Positions 16,242 to 28,653 of a stretch of DNA of 64,000 nucleotides are shown here, one piece after another. This stretch comes from Solidesulfovibrio magneticus RS-1 (GTDB lineage Bacteria > Desulfobacterota > Desulfovibrionia > Desulfovibrionales > Desulfovibrionaceae), in the NCBI RefSeq assembly GCF_000010665.1, contig NC_012796.1, positions 2,571,501-2,635,500 on the forward strand, read 5' to 3'. The position numbers were made by a program, and so were the translations under genes. The notes under the pieces are model-generated. The model searched no databases, was not told where the DNA came from, and was given only the letters and a program-made list of their open reading frames with translations. Positions within the stretch are counted from its first letter, which is position 1. The number at the start of each line of letters is the position of its first letter.

Positions 16242-16331
16242 CTGCCCGAGACCTGTCGCCGTCGGCGACCGCCTGAACAAACGCCATCAGCTGCCGATGA
16301 CGCCGGCCGCCCCCGGCCGTGAGGACCGCCC

Positions 16332-16871
16332 ATGCTTTGCCGCCCCCCTCGCCATCCCCTCGCCGCCCTCGCCCTGGCCCTCTGGGTCGTACCAGCCTTG
16401 TTGGCCGCTTGTGAAAGCCAGCCTACAACCGATCCCGACCGCAAGGCCAAAGCCTACGCCCTGTACGAAGGCTACAAAAAGGATTTTCCCGAGGCTGGGG
16501 CAATACGTCCCGAGGAAGCCTTGAAACTGCGGCAAGACGGTGGCGTGGTCTTCATCGACGCCCGCTCTGAGGCGGAACGGGCCGTGTCCACCCTGCCCGG
16601 AGCGATCACCGAGCAAGACTATCTGGCCGACCCGGGCCGATTTGCCGGAAAGCAGGCCGTCATCTACTGCACCATCGGCTACCGTAGCGGGGTGCTGGTC
16701 CAGAAACTTGCGGCCAAGGGCATGGCCGCCGCCAATCTGGCTGCCGGGATAGTGGGCTGGCTCCACGCCGGGGGAAGCCTCGTCGACGCCTCTGGCGCAC
16801 CGACCAGACGCGTCCATGTCTACGGCCGCACCTGGGATCTCGCCCCCCTGGCTTACACGGCCGTCTGGTAG
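16332..16871 (+). CDS. Rhodanese-like lipoprotein
   Basis: This exported 179-residue protein has a lipobox LLAAC (Cys27) and one rhodanese domain with the active-site loop C113-T-I-G-Y-R-S, matching the CxxGxR signature of single-domain sulfurtransferases. The start of the domain reads IRPEEALKLRQDGGVVFIDAR. The C-terminal 25 residues (RRVHVYGRTWDLAPL) fall outside the domain. A periplasmic rhodanese in a sulfate-reducer-like genome could handle sulfane sulfur, but the donor and acceptor are unknown. GAGGA lies eight bases before the ATG. Confidence 0.9.
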   Translation: MLCRPPRHPLAALALALWVVPALLAACESQPTTDPDRKAKAYALYEGYKKDFPEAGAIRPEEALKLRQDGGVVFIDARSEAERAVSTLPGAITEQDYLADPGRFAGKQAVIYCTIGYRSGVLVQKLAAKGMAAANLAAGIVGWLHAGGSLVDASGAPTRRVHVYGRTWDLAPLAYTAVW

Positions 16872-16923
16872 GGCCGCCGGCCGGCCGATCGGCGGTTTCC
16901 GTCAGGCCGGGATACGCCGCGCC

Positions 16924-19014
16924 TCACCTTTCATCCGCGCAACCCTGCGCCTTTTCCCCAAAACACGCCTCCGGCTCCCGGCCGTAATAGCGGCGGTAGT
17001 AGCGCCGGCCCGTGGCGTCGGCCAAGCCCAACCGCCGGGCGGCCAGATAGCCCAGGCACATGGCCACGACACCGGCCGCCTTGCCGCCAAAGCCCGAGCC
17101 GACCCAGCGCCGGCCCGAGGCCGTGACGCCGCCGCCCAGGCACAGCGTCTCCCCGGCCTGGCGCAGGAGCAAGGACAGTTCCACGTCTTCCATGAGGGCC
17201 AGGGCCGGAAATCCGCCGGCGTCCTCCAGGGCCTCGCGCCGGAAAAACTGGCCCTGGTCGCCGAAGCCAATACCGCAAAACCGCGCCCGCAGGGCATTGA
17301 GCAGCCCAAGGACGCCGAGCCCGTAACGGCGCGTGTCGTAGGTCATGCCGACCACGCCGCCGACCGCCTCGGGGCAACGGTCCAAAGCGGCCAGAATCCG
17401 GGCTGGCACGTCGGGGGCGATCACGGCGTCGGCGTGCAGAACAAGGACCACCTCGCCCCGGCAGGCGGCCAAGCCAGCCGCGATCTGCCCGCCCCGCCCG
17501 CCGCCCGCCGCGACGACTTTCGCGCCAAATCCGGCGGCCAGGGAAGGCGTGCCGTCGGTGGAGCCGCCGTCGGCCACCACGACCTCGTGCACCCCCGTGC
17601 CGTCCAGGCTTTCCAGACAGCGCACAAGCCCCCTGCCCTCGTTACGGGTCGGCACGACGACCGAGAGCCGCCGTGGTCTTTGCGCGGGGCCGATCGGGAC
17701 GGCCAGCCCGGGTCGCCAGGCGGAAAGGGCCAGGAGCAACAAGAACGGCAGCCAGATCGTGGCCATGGCCAGTCCCTGGCCGCCAAGTTCCTGGGCGCGA
17801 AGCCAGGTCGGGGTCACGGCCAAACCTTGAGCGGCCAGGAGCCATAGGGCAGGCCAGCCCGGACGCAGGGTCCACAGCGGCAGGACCATGAGCAAATACC
17901 AGGGATAGACCGTGGGCAAAGCGGCAAGGCCGACCAGACCGGCGAAAAGCGGCCCGCGCCCCCGATCCTGGAAGGCCAACCAACCGGCCATGAGCACCGC
18001 GCCGCCAAGGCCCAGGGACACGGCCGGGGCCAGGGAGCCGCACAGAGGCCAGACCAGGGCCGTCAACGGTCCGCCCTGAGCCAGGTAGCCGGCAAAGGCG
18101 GCAAGCGACTGAAAAAAGGCCGGGCCAGCCGCGCGGTAAGGCCAAAAGCTCGCCAGCGGCACGAGACAGGAGGCGGCCTGGCGCAGATTGCCCGGCCGCA
18201 AAAAAAAAGGAATGAGCAGCAAAACTGGATACTTCACTAGCCCGGCCGCGCCCAGGCACAAAAAACCCCAGCCGTCGCGGCGGGTCGCAAAGGCGGCCAG
18301 AGCCAGGGAAACACCCAAGGCCACCAGCGCGTCGAGATGGCCTTCCCCCGCGCCCATGATCAGGGACAGGGGGGAAAGCACATACAGGGCCAGCCAAGCC
18401 GGCGGCAGCCGACGCTTGGCCAGGACCACGGCCAGGGCCAGGGCGGCCAGGAGATCGGCCAGGGCAAAGGCTGCCCGGAAAGTCATGGGGGTGGGCGAGA
18501 CGGCGGCCACGGCCCGGCAGAACAGCTCGGCCAGGGGCGGATAGGCGGCGGTCAGCTCGGGGTGGTTGACCCGGCCAAGGACGGCCACGGCCTGGGCGGA
18601 CAACAGCCCAGGCAGCCTCGGGTCGCCGGGCGCGATCAAATAAGGGTTGCCTCCGGCCAGCTGCATGTCGCCTTCGACGATGTAGCGAAAGACGTCGGTG
18701 TCGACCGGCCAGGCCCAGACAAAGAGCAGCCGCGCGCCAAGGCCCAGGGCCAGCACGGCGGCGGTGACGCGGCCGCGATGCCCTCCGGTCGGCCAGCTAC
18801 GCACGGCCAGGACCAGGGTGGCGAAAGCTGCGGCAAAACAGGCGGCATACAAGTAGCGCCCGGCCTCCAGACGGCCGCACAGGGCCAGGGCGACAAGAGC
18901 CGCCAGGCAAAGCAGTCCGCGCCAGACGTGGCCAGGCAGGCCGGCAAACGCACCGGCCAAACACGCCCCGCCGGTCCCCACTGCCTGATGCACGCTTGGA
19001 AGCCTTCGTGTCAC
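16924..19014 (-). CDS. Two-domain glycosyltransferase: GT-C-like membrane domain fused to GT2 (TIGR04283-like)
   Basis: The first ~440 of 696 residues form about ten to twelve membrane helices with the GT-C-like motif DTDVFRYIVEGDMQLAGGNP, ending in a Pro-Trp-Tyr motif region (LPTVYPWYLL) as in DUF2029/mannosyltransferases. From about residue 450 a GT2 domain begins: LSVVVPTRNEGRGLVRCLES, VVADGGSTDGTPSLA, LVLHADA and LMEDVELSLLLRQAG, the pattern of the TIGR04283 family linked to arsenosugar clusters. The GTG start overlaps the stop of the DUF547 gene as GTGA. Such a fusion suggests one membrane enzyme that both makes and uses a lipid-linked sugar. The arsenosugar radical-SAM gene arsS is not in the window. 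Confidence 0.88.
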   Translation of the reverse strand: MTRRLPSVHQAVGTGGACLAGAFAGLPGHVWRGLLCLAALVALALCGRLEAGRYLYAACFAAAFATLVLAVRSWPTGGHRGRVTAAVLALGLGARLLFVWAWPVDTDVFRYIVEGDMQLAGGNPYLIAPGDPRLPGLLSAQAVAVLGRVNHPELTAAYPPLAELFCRAVAAVSPTPMTFRAAFALADLLAALALAVVLAKRRLPPAWLALYVLSPLSLIMGAGEGHLDALVALGVSLALAAFATRRDGWGFLCLGAAGLVKYPVLLLIPFFLRPGNLRQAASCLVPLASFWPYRAAGPAFFQSLAAFAGYLAQGGPLTALVWPLCGSLAPAVSLGLGGAVLMAGWLAFQDRGRGPLFAGLVGLAALPTVYPWYLLMVLPLWTLRPGWPALWLLAAQGLAVTPTWLRAQELGGQGLAMATIWLPFLLLLALSAWRPGLAVPIGPAQRPRRLSVVVPTRNEGRGLVRCLESLDGTGVHEVVVADGGSTDGTPSLAAGFGAKVVAAGGGRGGQIAAGLAACRGEVVLVLHADAVIAPDVPARILAALDRCPEAVGGVVGMTYDTRRYGLGVLGLLNALRARFCGIGFGDQGQFFRREALEDAGGFPALALMEDVELSLLLRQAGETLCLGGGVTASGRRWVGSGFGGKAAGVVAMCLGYLAARRLGLADATGRRYYRRYYGREPEACFGEKAQGCADER

Positions 19015-19901
19015 GGACGCTCCGGCATAGCGGCAGGCGCGCTGCCCGTGCCGTCGCCCTGGGGCGGCTGGCCCAAAGGCTCGCCTGATGGCGGTCCATC
19101 ACCGCCGACACCAACAAGCGGCGCGTCCGCGCCGATAAGGGCCGAAGTCCATGGCCCGGGCGCATCATTGAGGGACCAGTCATAGTCGTCATACACCGGC
19201 CGGCGCTCCGCCAGGGCGTCAAGCGCCGCGCCCAGCGCCGGCCCGGCAAAGCGTCGCACAAATTCCCACTGCCGGTCCCGGCCGCCGAAATCCTCGGCAT
19301 ACCAGTCAAAAATGCGGATCAGACGCAACCGGCCGCCGTCCACCCTCGCTCCGGCCGGGTCGTTCAGGCAGGCTCGAGTCCGTTCCTCCAGCATGGCGTC
19401 CAGGACCTCTCCCCGGTAGGGAACGGACAGCAGCGGCGGACAACTCTTGGAGGCGCAGTTGAGCACGAAGTGCAGCCGGGGGTCCGGGTATTGCCGGCGC
19501 AGGATGCCGTGCTCGATGTCGTCCAGGGAAAAGGTCTGACCGCCCAAACGCACAAAGGAACGCTTCCAGGGCGAGGCCAGGAAGCCGCCGGCCTCCTTGA
19601 TGGAGGATATCCCCGGCCAATGGTCCATGATGAGGCGGATGGTCCACAGGTTATAGGCGTTTATATAGAGCGCTACGCGATCAGGCCGGGCCAGGGCTTC
19701 GGGGTTTTCGGCGGCCATGAGCGCCAACGTCACGTCAAGACGGGCCATGTCCGCCTTGATGCCCGCATAGTTCACCACGCTCCCGCGTACATGGGCGGCC
19801 AAAAAATCACCGTATTGGTCAAGATAGTCAGGAGATTGGGCAGCTTTGGCAAAGCCTGCGAAAAGCAACAACAAAATCGCCAGTAAAACCATCTTGGACA
19901 C
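19011..19901 (-). CDS. DUF547 protein, exported
   Basis: This 296-residue protein has a signal peptide (VLLAILLLLFAGFAKA). The DUF547 core is recognised by LYINAYNLWTIRLIMDHWPG, SPWKRSFVRLGGQTFSLDDI, EHGILRRQYPDPRLHFVLNC and ASKSCPPL. The conserved Cys and His suggest a papain-like or transglutaminase-like catalytic site, but the activity of the family is not established. The start is taken as GTG at 19901, which has GGAGG five bases upstream; the ATG three codons later is too far from it. It is co-transcribed with the glycosyltransferase downstream and divergent from the large hybrid kinase. Confidence 0.88.
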   Translation of the reverse strand: MSKMVLLAILLLLFAGFAKAAQSPDYLDQYGDFLAAHVRGSVVNYAGIKADMARLDVTLALMAAENPEALARPDRVALYINAYNLWTIRLIMDHWPGISSIKEAGGFLASPWKRSFVRLGGQTFSLDDIEHGILRRQYPDPRLHFVLNCASKSCPPLLSVPYRGEVLDAMLEERTRACLNDPAGARVDGGRLRLIRIFDWYAEDFGGRDRQWEFVRRFAGPALGAALDALAERRPVYDDYDWSLNDAPGPWTSALIGADAPLVGVGGDGPPSGEPLGQPPQGDGTGSAPAAMPERP

Positions 19902-20092
19902 ATCAACCTCCTCAACGCTCTGGGATAAACCCCGCAGTGACGGTTCAGCGCAGGAGTTGGACATCAGGCGCGATGAGCCGTGGAAAACCAATTGAATTCC
20001 TTCCGGTATTGTTGCATATTCCTTCGGTCTTCAGTTCGTTGGGGGGCATAACGTCGTCGAACCCGCGCACCGGCAACCCTTGTGCAACAACC

Positions 20093-24232
<4,140 letters not shown>

Positions 24233-24270
24233 TCACCGCCCAAACCAGAGACTTGCCCACGCCAGAACGG

Positions 24271-24672
24271 TTACTGCCCGAGCCGGAAGCTGATGACGGC
24301 GCGCTGATCGTCGATAAAGGCGTACAGCAGGCTTTGGACGTCCGCGTACTCCTTTGCCGTATACGCCGTCTTGTTGATAACCAACTCCCGCTTGACTGTG
24401 AGCTTTCCGTCAATAACCTCGTAGCTGGCGGTAAAGCGCCCTGCCGGACTGTTCAGGTCCACGGCCGCCGGCAGATGTTCGACCGCAGCTTTCAAAGGTA
24501 AGGCGATGACCGAACGCCAGGAGTATTGCCTGGCCCCTACGATGACCGGATAGTGGCGCGGTGTGCCTGTGGTGAGATAGGCGCGCAGATTGTTCGCCGG
24601 CGCGACGTCGAGGCCAAGGGGCACGGTCATGTACACCAAGGGGGAAGACTGGACCACGCCGTGGGGGCTCGT
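24271..24672 (-). pseudogene. C-terminal remainder of DUF3857/transglutaminase gene after an in-frame TGA
   Basis: This open stretch continues the upstream gene in the same reading frame directly after the TGA at 24673-24675. Its product begins TSPHGVVQSSPLVYMTVPLG and ends EYADVQSLLYAFIDDQRAVI plus five residues, like the last domain of DUF3857-transglutaminase proteins. There is no ribosome site of its own; GTG codons at 24657 and nearby are unsupported. It is therefore the severed end of one gene rather than an independent one. Confidence 0.75.
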
Positions 24673-26151
24673 TCACTGGCCCTCGATTTCCAAATGTTTG
24701 GTCAGATCGCGCGGGTTCGTCGAGCGAATTTCTCCATAGCCGCCTTCCGGAGTGGCCTGGAGCAGCTGATTGGCCAAGGCGGCCAGGGAACTCGCCCCGG
24801 CCAGGACGCGGCGGACAGCGCCGTCCGCGCCGGGGGAAAGGGTCATGCGGACCTTCCCGTGCACCGTCCCGTCGGCATCCACGGACAACTCGGCGTTATA
24901 CTGGTAGGTATTGGAGGCCGGGGTCTGGGCCGGAGTTTGGCGCTTCTCCCCGTCGCCGCTGGCGATGACCGTCAGTTTGTCGGCCAGGCCGTTGTCGAGG
25001 ACGCCAAAAACCGCGAACGGATCGGTGGGATTGGCGTAGGTGTCGAAGTCCGGCAAATAAGCCAGCACATGATTGAACGACGCCGAAGACCACAGCGGCA
25101 ACGGTTCCATGCTTATGCCCCAGTTCACAAGGGCCGGCAGCACGCGGATGCCCAGCGTCCCCAGCAAGGCCTGCATGAGCACGACATGGTCTTTGCAGTC
25201 GCCGTAGCCGTTGCGCAAGACGGTTGCCGCCTCATGGGGCACGACATTGTCGCTTTCATTGAGAAAAACGGCCACGTAGCGGATATGGGCCGCCACCCAG
25301 TCATGGACGGCCCGGGCCGCGTCAAGCCCCTTGGCGTCGCCGACGATGTTTCGTGCCAAGGCTGCGATTTCCGGCGTCGGCGCAGCCTTGCCGGCGCTGC
25401 GGGCCGCATAGACGGCTCCCAAGGCCTCGTAGCCGGCCAGGGTGGTGGCGACAAAGACCGGCCCGACGTCCATCGGGGAAACCATGGACGCCTCGGCCGG
25501 TGACAAGGCGCCGACGTCGATGGCGGCGGTCAGCACCCGGTTGCTGCCAGCCTGGGCGTCATCGACCGCGAAACCACCGCGCTGGCCCCACTGCAGCGGC
25601 ACGGACGACGGAGCCTCGATGCGCGTCTCCTGGCGCATGTGGCCCCCAAGGCCCAGGGCAAAAACAACATTGAAGCCGAAGACGGCGGGTTTGCTGACGA
25701 CATGCCGCCAGGTGCAGTGCACGACGCTGCCGAGGCGCAGCTGGGGAAATTCGATGGTCGTCGTCTGGGAGGCCACGAACCCCGGCGTGTTCCGGGCGGC
25801 GGCGCTGGGGCGGGTGAAAATGTTCTCCGCCGGCACGTCGAGGCGCTGTCCGTCCGGCTGGAGCACCCAGGCTTCGAGCACCTCCAGGGTCGCGGCGGCA
25901 GGGTCGAAGGTGAAAGCCGCCGTGCTGTTGGCTGCCAGCAAATGTTCATCGGCAAGAACAAGTTCCGAGGTTTGCGTCTCGACGTAGGTCAGGTCGGCCG
26001 CCACGAGATAGTCATTGCGCTGCAGACGATGGACTCCCTCCGGCAAGGCGGCCAGGGCATTGCCCGCGAAAAGCGCCCAGACGGCAACGCCCCAAAGGGC
26101 AACTTGTAAACTACAAACGTTTCCCAAAAATTTTGGGCACTTCACAGCCAT
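24673..26151 (-). pseudogene. DUF3857 plus transglutaminase-core protein, interrupted by in-frame TGA
   Basis: A signal-anchor region (ALWGVAVWALFAGNALA) leads into a DUF3857 domain (about residues 45-215) and a transglutaminase core with catalytic Cys in NGYGDCKDHVVLMQALL, His in SASFNHVLAYL and Asp in ANPTDPFAVFG. The frame stops at TGA (24673-24675) after HLEIEGQ, yet the same frame stays open for another 133 codons with family-like sequence. The full length would be 626 codons, the usual size. A TGG to TGA change would explain it (EIEGQ-W-TSPHG). The ATG at 26151 is preceded by GGAAG. Truncation leaves the catalytic domain complete, so some activity may remain. Confidence 0.8.
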
Positions 26152-26207
26152 ACGTCTTCCTTGGCCAGCCCGGTGCATCACGTCCGGGCCGAAAGGGAAC
26201 CACCGCC

Positions 26208-26618
26208 TTATTCCAGTTCCCGGCACACGGCTTCGCCAAGGCCGCCAGGCCGCATGGGCCGCCACCCCGAAGCGGGCGACAGGGTGCGGTCCAGGAACTT
26301 GCCGTCCACCCCGACCCAAGCCGCCTGCTGCCGGATGATCCGCCCCTGACCGCAGTCCAGGGTCACCCGTTCCAGGGCATAGGCCACGCCGGTGGGAAAG
26401 CCCATCTCATGGGCGATCTCCAGCCCCTCGGCCTCGTCGAACACCCGCTTTACCCGAAGCCGCAGCACCTCACCCGAGACGCGCACCGAATGCCGGTCAT
26501 AGTAGAGTTCCACCGACCTGTCGTCATGGGCGGCCAGAAAACGCCAGTCCGTGGCCTGGGCCGGTGGGCAGACGGCCAGAATATAAACCAGGGCCGTAAG
26601 CAGCAACATCAGGCGCAT
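26208..26618 (-). CDS. Small exported protein, surface-adhesin-E-like (PF16747 type)
   Basis: A signal peptide (LLLTALVYILAVCPPAQA) is followed by about 115 residues resembling the adhesin-E/DUF domain: WRFLAAHDDRSVELYYDRHS, RLRVKRVF and LDCGQGRIIRQQAAWVG. These domains are common in small periplasmic proteins of unknown role. The ATG at 26618 has GGGAGG six bases upstream; the long open frame extending to 27134 runs antisense through the RNase P RNA and is not coding. Length is 136 residues. Confidence 0.82.
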   Translation of the reverse strand: MRLMLLLTALVYILAVCPPAQATDWRFLAAHDDRSVELYYDRHSVRVSGEVLRLRVKRVFDEAEGLEIAHEMGFPTGVAYALERVTLDCGQGRIIRQQAAWVGVDGKFLDRTLSPASGWRPMRPGGLGEAVCRELE

Positions 26619-26724
26619 CGCACACCTCCCGGAGACGGAAAACAACGGTTTCAGGCTATTAGCATTCTTATAGCCAGCCCTCAAGCCGGCAGTCGCCCAG
26701 CATCCCGCCACATCCCACATCCCT

Positions 26725-26753
26725 TTGACGCAGGGGCAAAAGGGCCTTATGAC
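26725..26753 (+). promoter_or_regulatory. Sigma-70 promoter of the RNase P RNA
   Basis: TTGACG (26725-26730) and TATGAC (26748-26753) are separated by 17 bp, and the first base of the mature RNA (26760) lies seven bases after the -10 box. Confidence 0.75.
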
Positions 26754-26759
26754 TCCCCC

Positions 26760-27123
26760 GGGGAGTCGGACAGGCTGTCGTCGCGGGCCGCAAGACCCGG
26801 GGAGGAAAGTCCGGGCTCCACAGGGCAGGACGCTGGATAACGTCCAGCGGGAGCGATCCCGGGAGAGCGCCACAGAAAACAAACCGCCGGCGCCTGCGCC
26901 GGTAAGGGTGAAACGGTGGGGTAAGAGCCCACCAGTTGCCGCGGCGACGCGGCAAGCTCGGCATGCCCCGTTCGGAGCAAGACCAAATAGGAAGGCGTTA
27001 AGGCTGGCCCGGCCGTGCCTTCGGGTAGGTTGCTTGAGGCCGCGAGCAATCGCGGTCCTAGAGGAATGATGGCCGCCCCGGTTTATCCGGGGAACAAAAC
27101 CCGGCTTATCGGCCGACTCCCCC
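26760..27123 (+). ncRNA. rnpB: RNase P RNA, bacterial class A
   Basis: This is the catalytic RNA that trims tRNA 5' ends. The conserved block GAGGAAAGTCCGGGCTCCAC (from 26800) is followed by AGGGCAGGACGC, the central ACAGAAA and the 3' block AGAGGAATGATGGCCG (27060-27075), with the tail ACAAAACCCGGCTTATCGGC. The 5' GGGGAGTCGG (26760-26769) pairs with 3' CCGACTCCCC (27113-27122) to form helix P1, which fixes both ends. A run of T residues follows (27124-27129). Confidence 0.97.
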
Positions 27124-27156
27124 TTTTTTATCACGCTTTAGCGCAAAGGATTCCCC

Positions 27157-28359
27157 GTGTCCCTGTGGACCGTGCTGCTCGCCGCCGGCTCCGGAACCCG
27201 TCTGGCCCAGGCCTCGGGCGGCGTCAAAAAACAGTTTCTCTCCGTCGGCGGCCGCCCGCTCTACTGGAAAGCCCTGACCGCCTTTGCCAAGTCCCCGGAC
27301 GTGGCCGGCGTGGTCGTGGTTTTTGCGCCCGAAGACCTGGCCGAGGCCACCCGTGAGCTGGCCGGCTTCCTGGATGCCAATCACCCGGGCCTGCCGGTCC
27401 TGACCGCCGCCGGCGGAGCCAGACGCCAGGATTCCGTCAAAAACGGCCTCGACGCCCTGCCCCGCGAAGCGCGTCTGGTGCTGATCCACGACGCGGCCCG
27501 GCCCTTTGTCGATGCCGGGCTCATCGCCCGGGTGGCCGACGCCCTGGCCGCCGGACGCAAGGCCGTCATCCCGACCCTGCCCGTCACCGACACCGTCAAG
27601 CAGGTGGACGGCGACAGGGTGACCGCCACCCTGCCCCGCCATGAGCTGGCCGCCGTGCAAACGCCCCAGGGCTTCGACCTGACCCTGCTGCGGCAAGCCT
27701 ATGCCCACGCCAGACCGGATTTCGACGTCACCGACGACGCCAGCCTGGTCGAACACTACGGCCAGCCCGTTTTCACCGTGCCCGGAGCGCCGCGCAACAT
27801 GAAAATCACCCATCCCGAGGATCTGGCCAGCCTGGCCGAGGCCGCCGCGCCGCCCGTGCCCGTCACCGGCTACGGCTACGACGTCCACCGCTACGCCGAT
27901 CCGCGCAACCCCGGCAAACAGCCCCCGCGCCCCATGAAGCTCGGCGGCTTCCCCATCCTCGGCGCGCCCGAGGTGCTGGCCCACTCCGACGGCGACGTGC
28001 TGCTCCATGCCCTGACCGACGCGGTGCTGGGCTGCGTGGCCGGCGGCGACATCGGCCGGCTCTTCCCGGACAGCAACCCGGATTTCGACAACATGGCCTC
28101 GGGCGTGTTCTTGAGCGAAGCCCTGCTGGCCGCCAAGGCCAAGGGCCTGACCATCACCCACGTGGACCTGACCATCATCGCCCAAATTCCCAAGATCAGC
28201 CCCCACGCCGAGGCCATCCGCCTCAACGTGGCCGCGCTTTTGGGGCTCAATAAAGAGCAAGTGAACCTCAAGGCCACCACCGAGGAAGGCCTGGGCTTTA
28301 CCGGCGAGAAAAAAGGCATCAAAGCCGTCGCCCTGGTCTCCGGCTGGCGACGCCCGTAA
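27157..28359 (+). CDS. ispDF: Bifunctional IspD/IspF (MEP isoprenoid pathway)
   Basis: One polypeptide of 400 residues catalyses two steps of isoprenoid synthesis: CTP-dependent cytidylylation of methylerythritol phosphate (IspD) and cyclisation to the 2,4-cyclodiphosphate (IspF). The IspD half (1-230) has LLAAGSGTRL, VKKQF and IHDAARPFVD; the IspF half (from about 237) has YGYDVHR, the zinc-binding HSDGDVLLHALTDA, and the C-terminal KATTEEGLGFTGEKKGI. The intermediate IspE step is not present. The fusion occurs in many Desulfovibrio-like bacteria. The start is GTG (27157), with AAAGGA six bases upstream. It follows rnpB directly. Confidence 0.97.
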   Translation: MSLWTVLLAAGSGTRLAQASGGVKKQFLSVGGRPLYWKALTAFAKSPDVAGVVVVFAPEDLAEATRELAGFLDANHPGLPVLTAAGGARRQDSVKNGLDALPREARLVLIHDAARPFVDAGLIARVADALAAGRKAVIPTLPVTDTVKQVDGDRVTATLPRHELAAVQTPQGFDLTLLRQAYAHARPDFDVTDDASLVEHYGQPVFTVPGAPRNMKITHPEDLASLAEAAAPPVPVTGYGYDVHRYADPRNPGKQPPRPMKLGGFPILGAPEVLAHSDGDVLLHALTDAVLGCVAGGDIGRLFPDSNPDFDNMASGVFLSEALLAAKAKGLTITHVDLTIIAQIPKISPHAEAIRLNVAALLGLNKEQVNLKATTEEGLGFTGEKKGIKAVALVSGWRRP

Positions 28360-28364
28360 GGTGC

Positions 28365-28432
28365 TGGGCTCTGCCCAGACCCGGCCGGGCGCTGCCCGGC
28401 GCCCGCCGGGGGGCTTAGCCCCCCGGACCCCC
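28365..28432. repeat. GC-rich palindromic intergenic element, copy 2
   Basis: Begins with GGGCTCTGCCC like copy 1 and has the core CCGGGGGG (28406-28413), CTTAG loop, CCCCCCGG (28419-28426), then ACCCCC. It starts six bases after the ispDF stop. Confidence 0.75.
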
Positions 28433-28550
28433 AACCTGGGTTGCCCATGAGCGCAACAACGTAACCGGGCGGCTGGCTATAATAACGTTAAAGCTAAACT
28501 TGAACTATCGCACCCCACCCCCTTAAAAAGTTTTTGGGGAAGGAGGGGGT

Positions 28551-28598
28551 CCAGGGGGAGGAAACCCCTTTTTTCAAAAAGGGGTTTCCTCCCCCTGG
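28551..28598. repeat. Perfect 23-bp inverted repeat with two-base loop
   Basis: Positions 28551-28573 are the exact reverse complement of 28576-28598. The arms run through CCAGGGGGAGG, AAACCCC and a stretch of T. It is preceded by CTTAAAAAGTTTTTGGGG (28522-28539). It sits 55 bp before cysS, after a second hairpin. It could form a very stable hairpin in either transcript, and the internal T-run would give a terminator-like shape. Confidence 0.85.
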
Positions 28599-28653
28599 TT
28601 GACTTTGGCCCTTGGCTTTGCAAAGGGTGGGAACTTTTCGACGGGAGGCGAGG

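Noticed and set aside
24673-24675. Selenocysteine codon in the transglutaminase-type gene
   Set aside because: The family is not known to contain selenocysteine, the expected residue is Trp, and only a tiny stem without the typical SECIS loop follows the TGA. A point mutation is simpler.
26208-27134. Minus-strand open frame of 308 codons
   Set aside because: Its first half is antisense to the RNase P RNA. Only the last 136 codons, from the ATG at 26618 with a good ribosome site, look coding.
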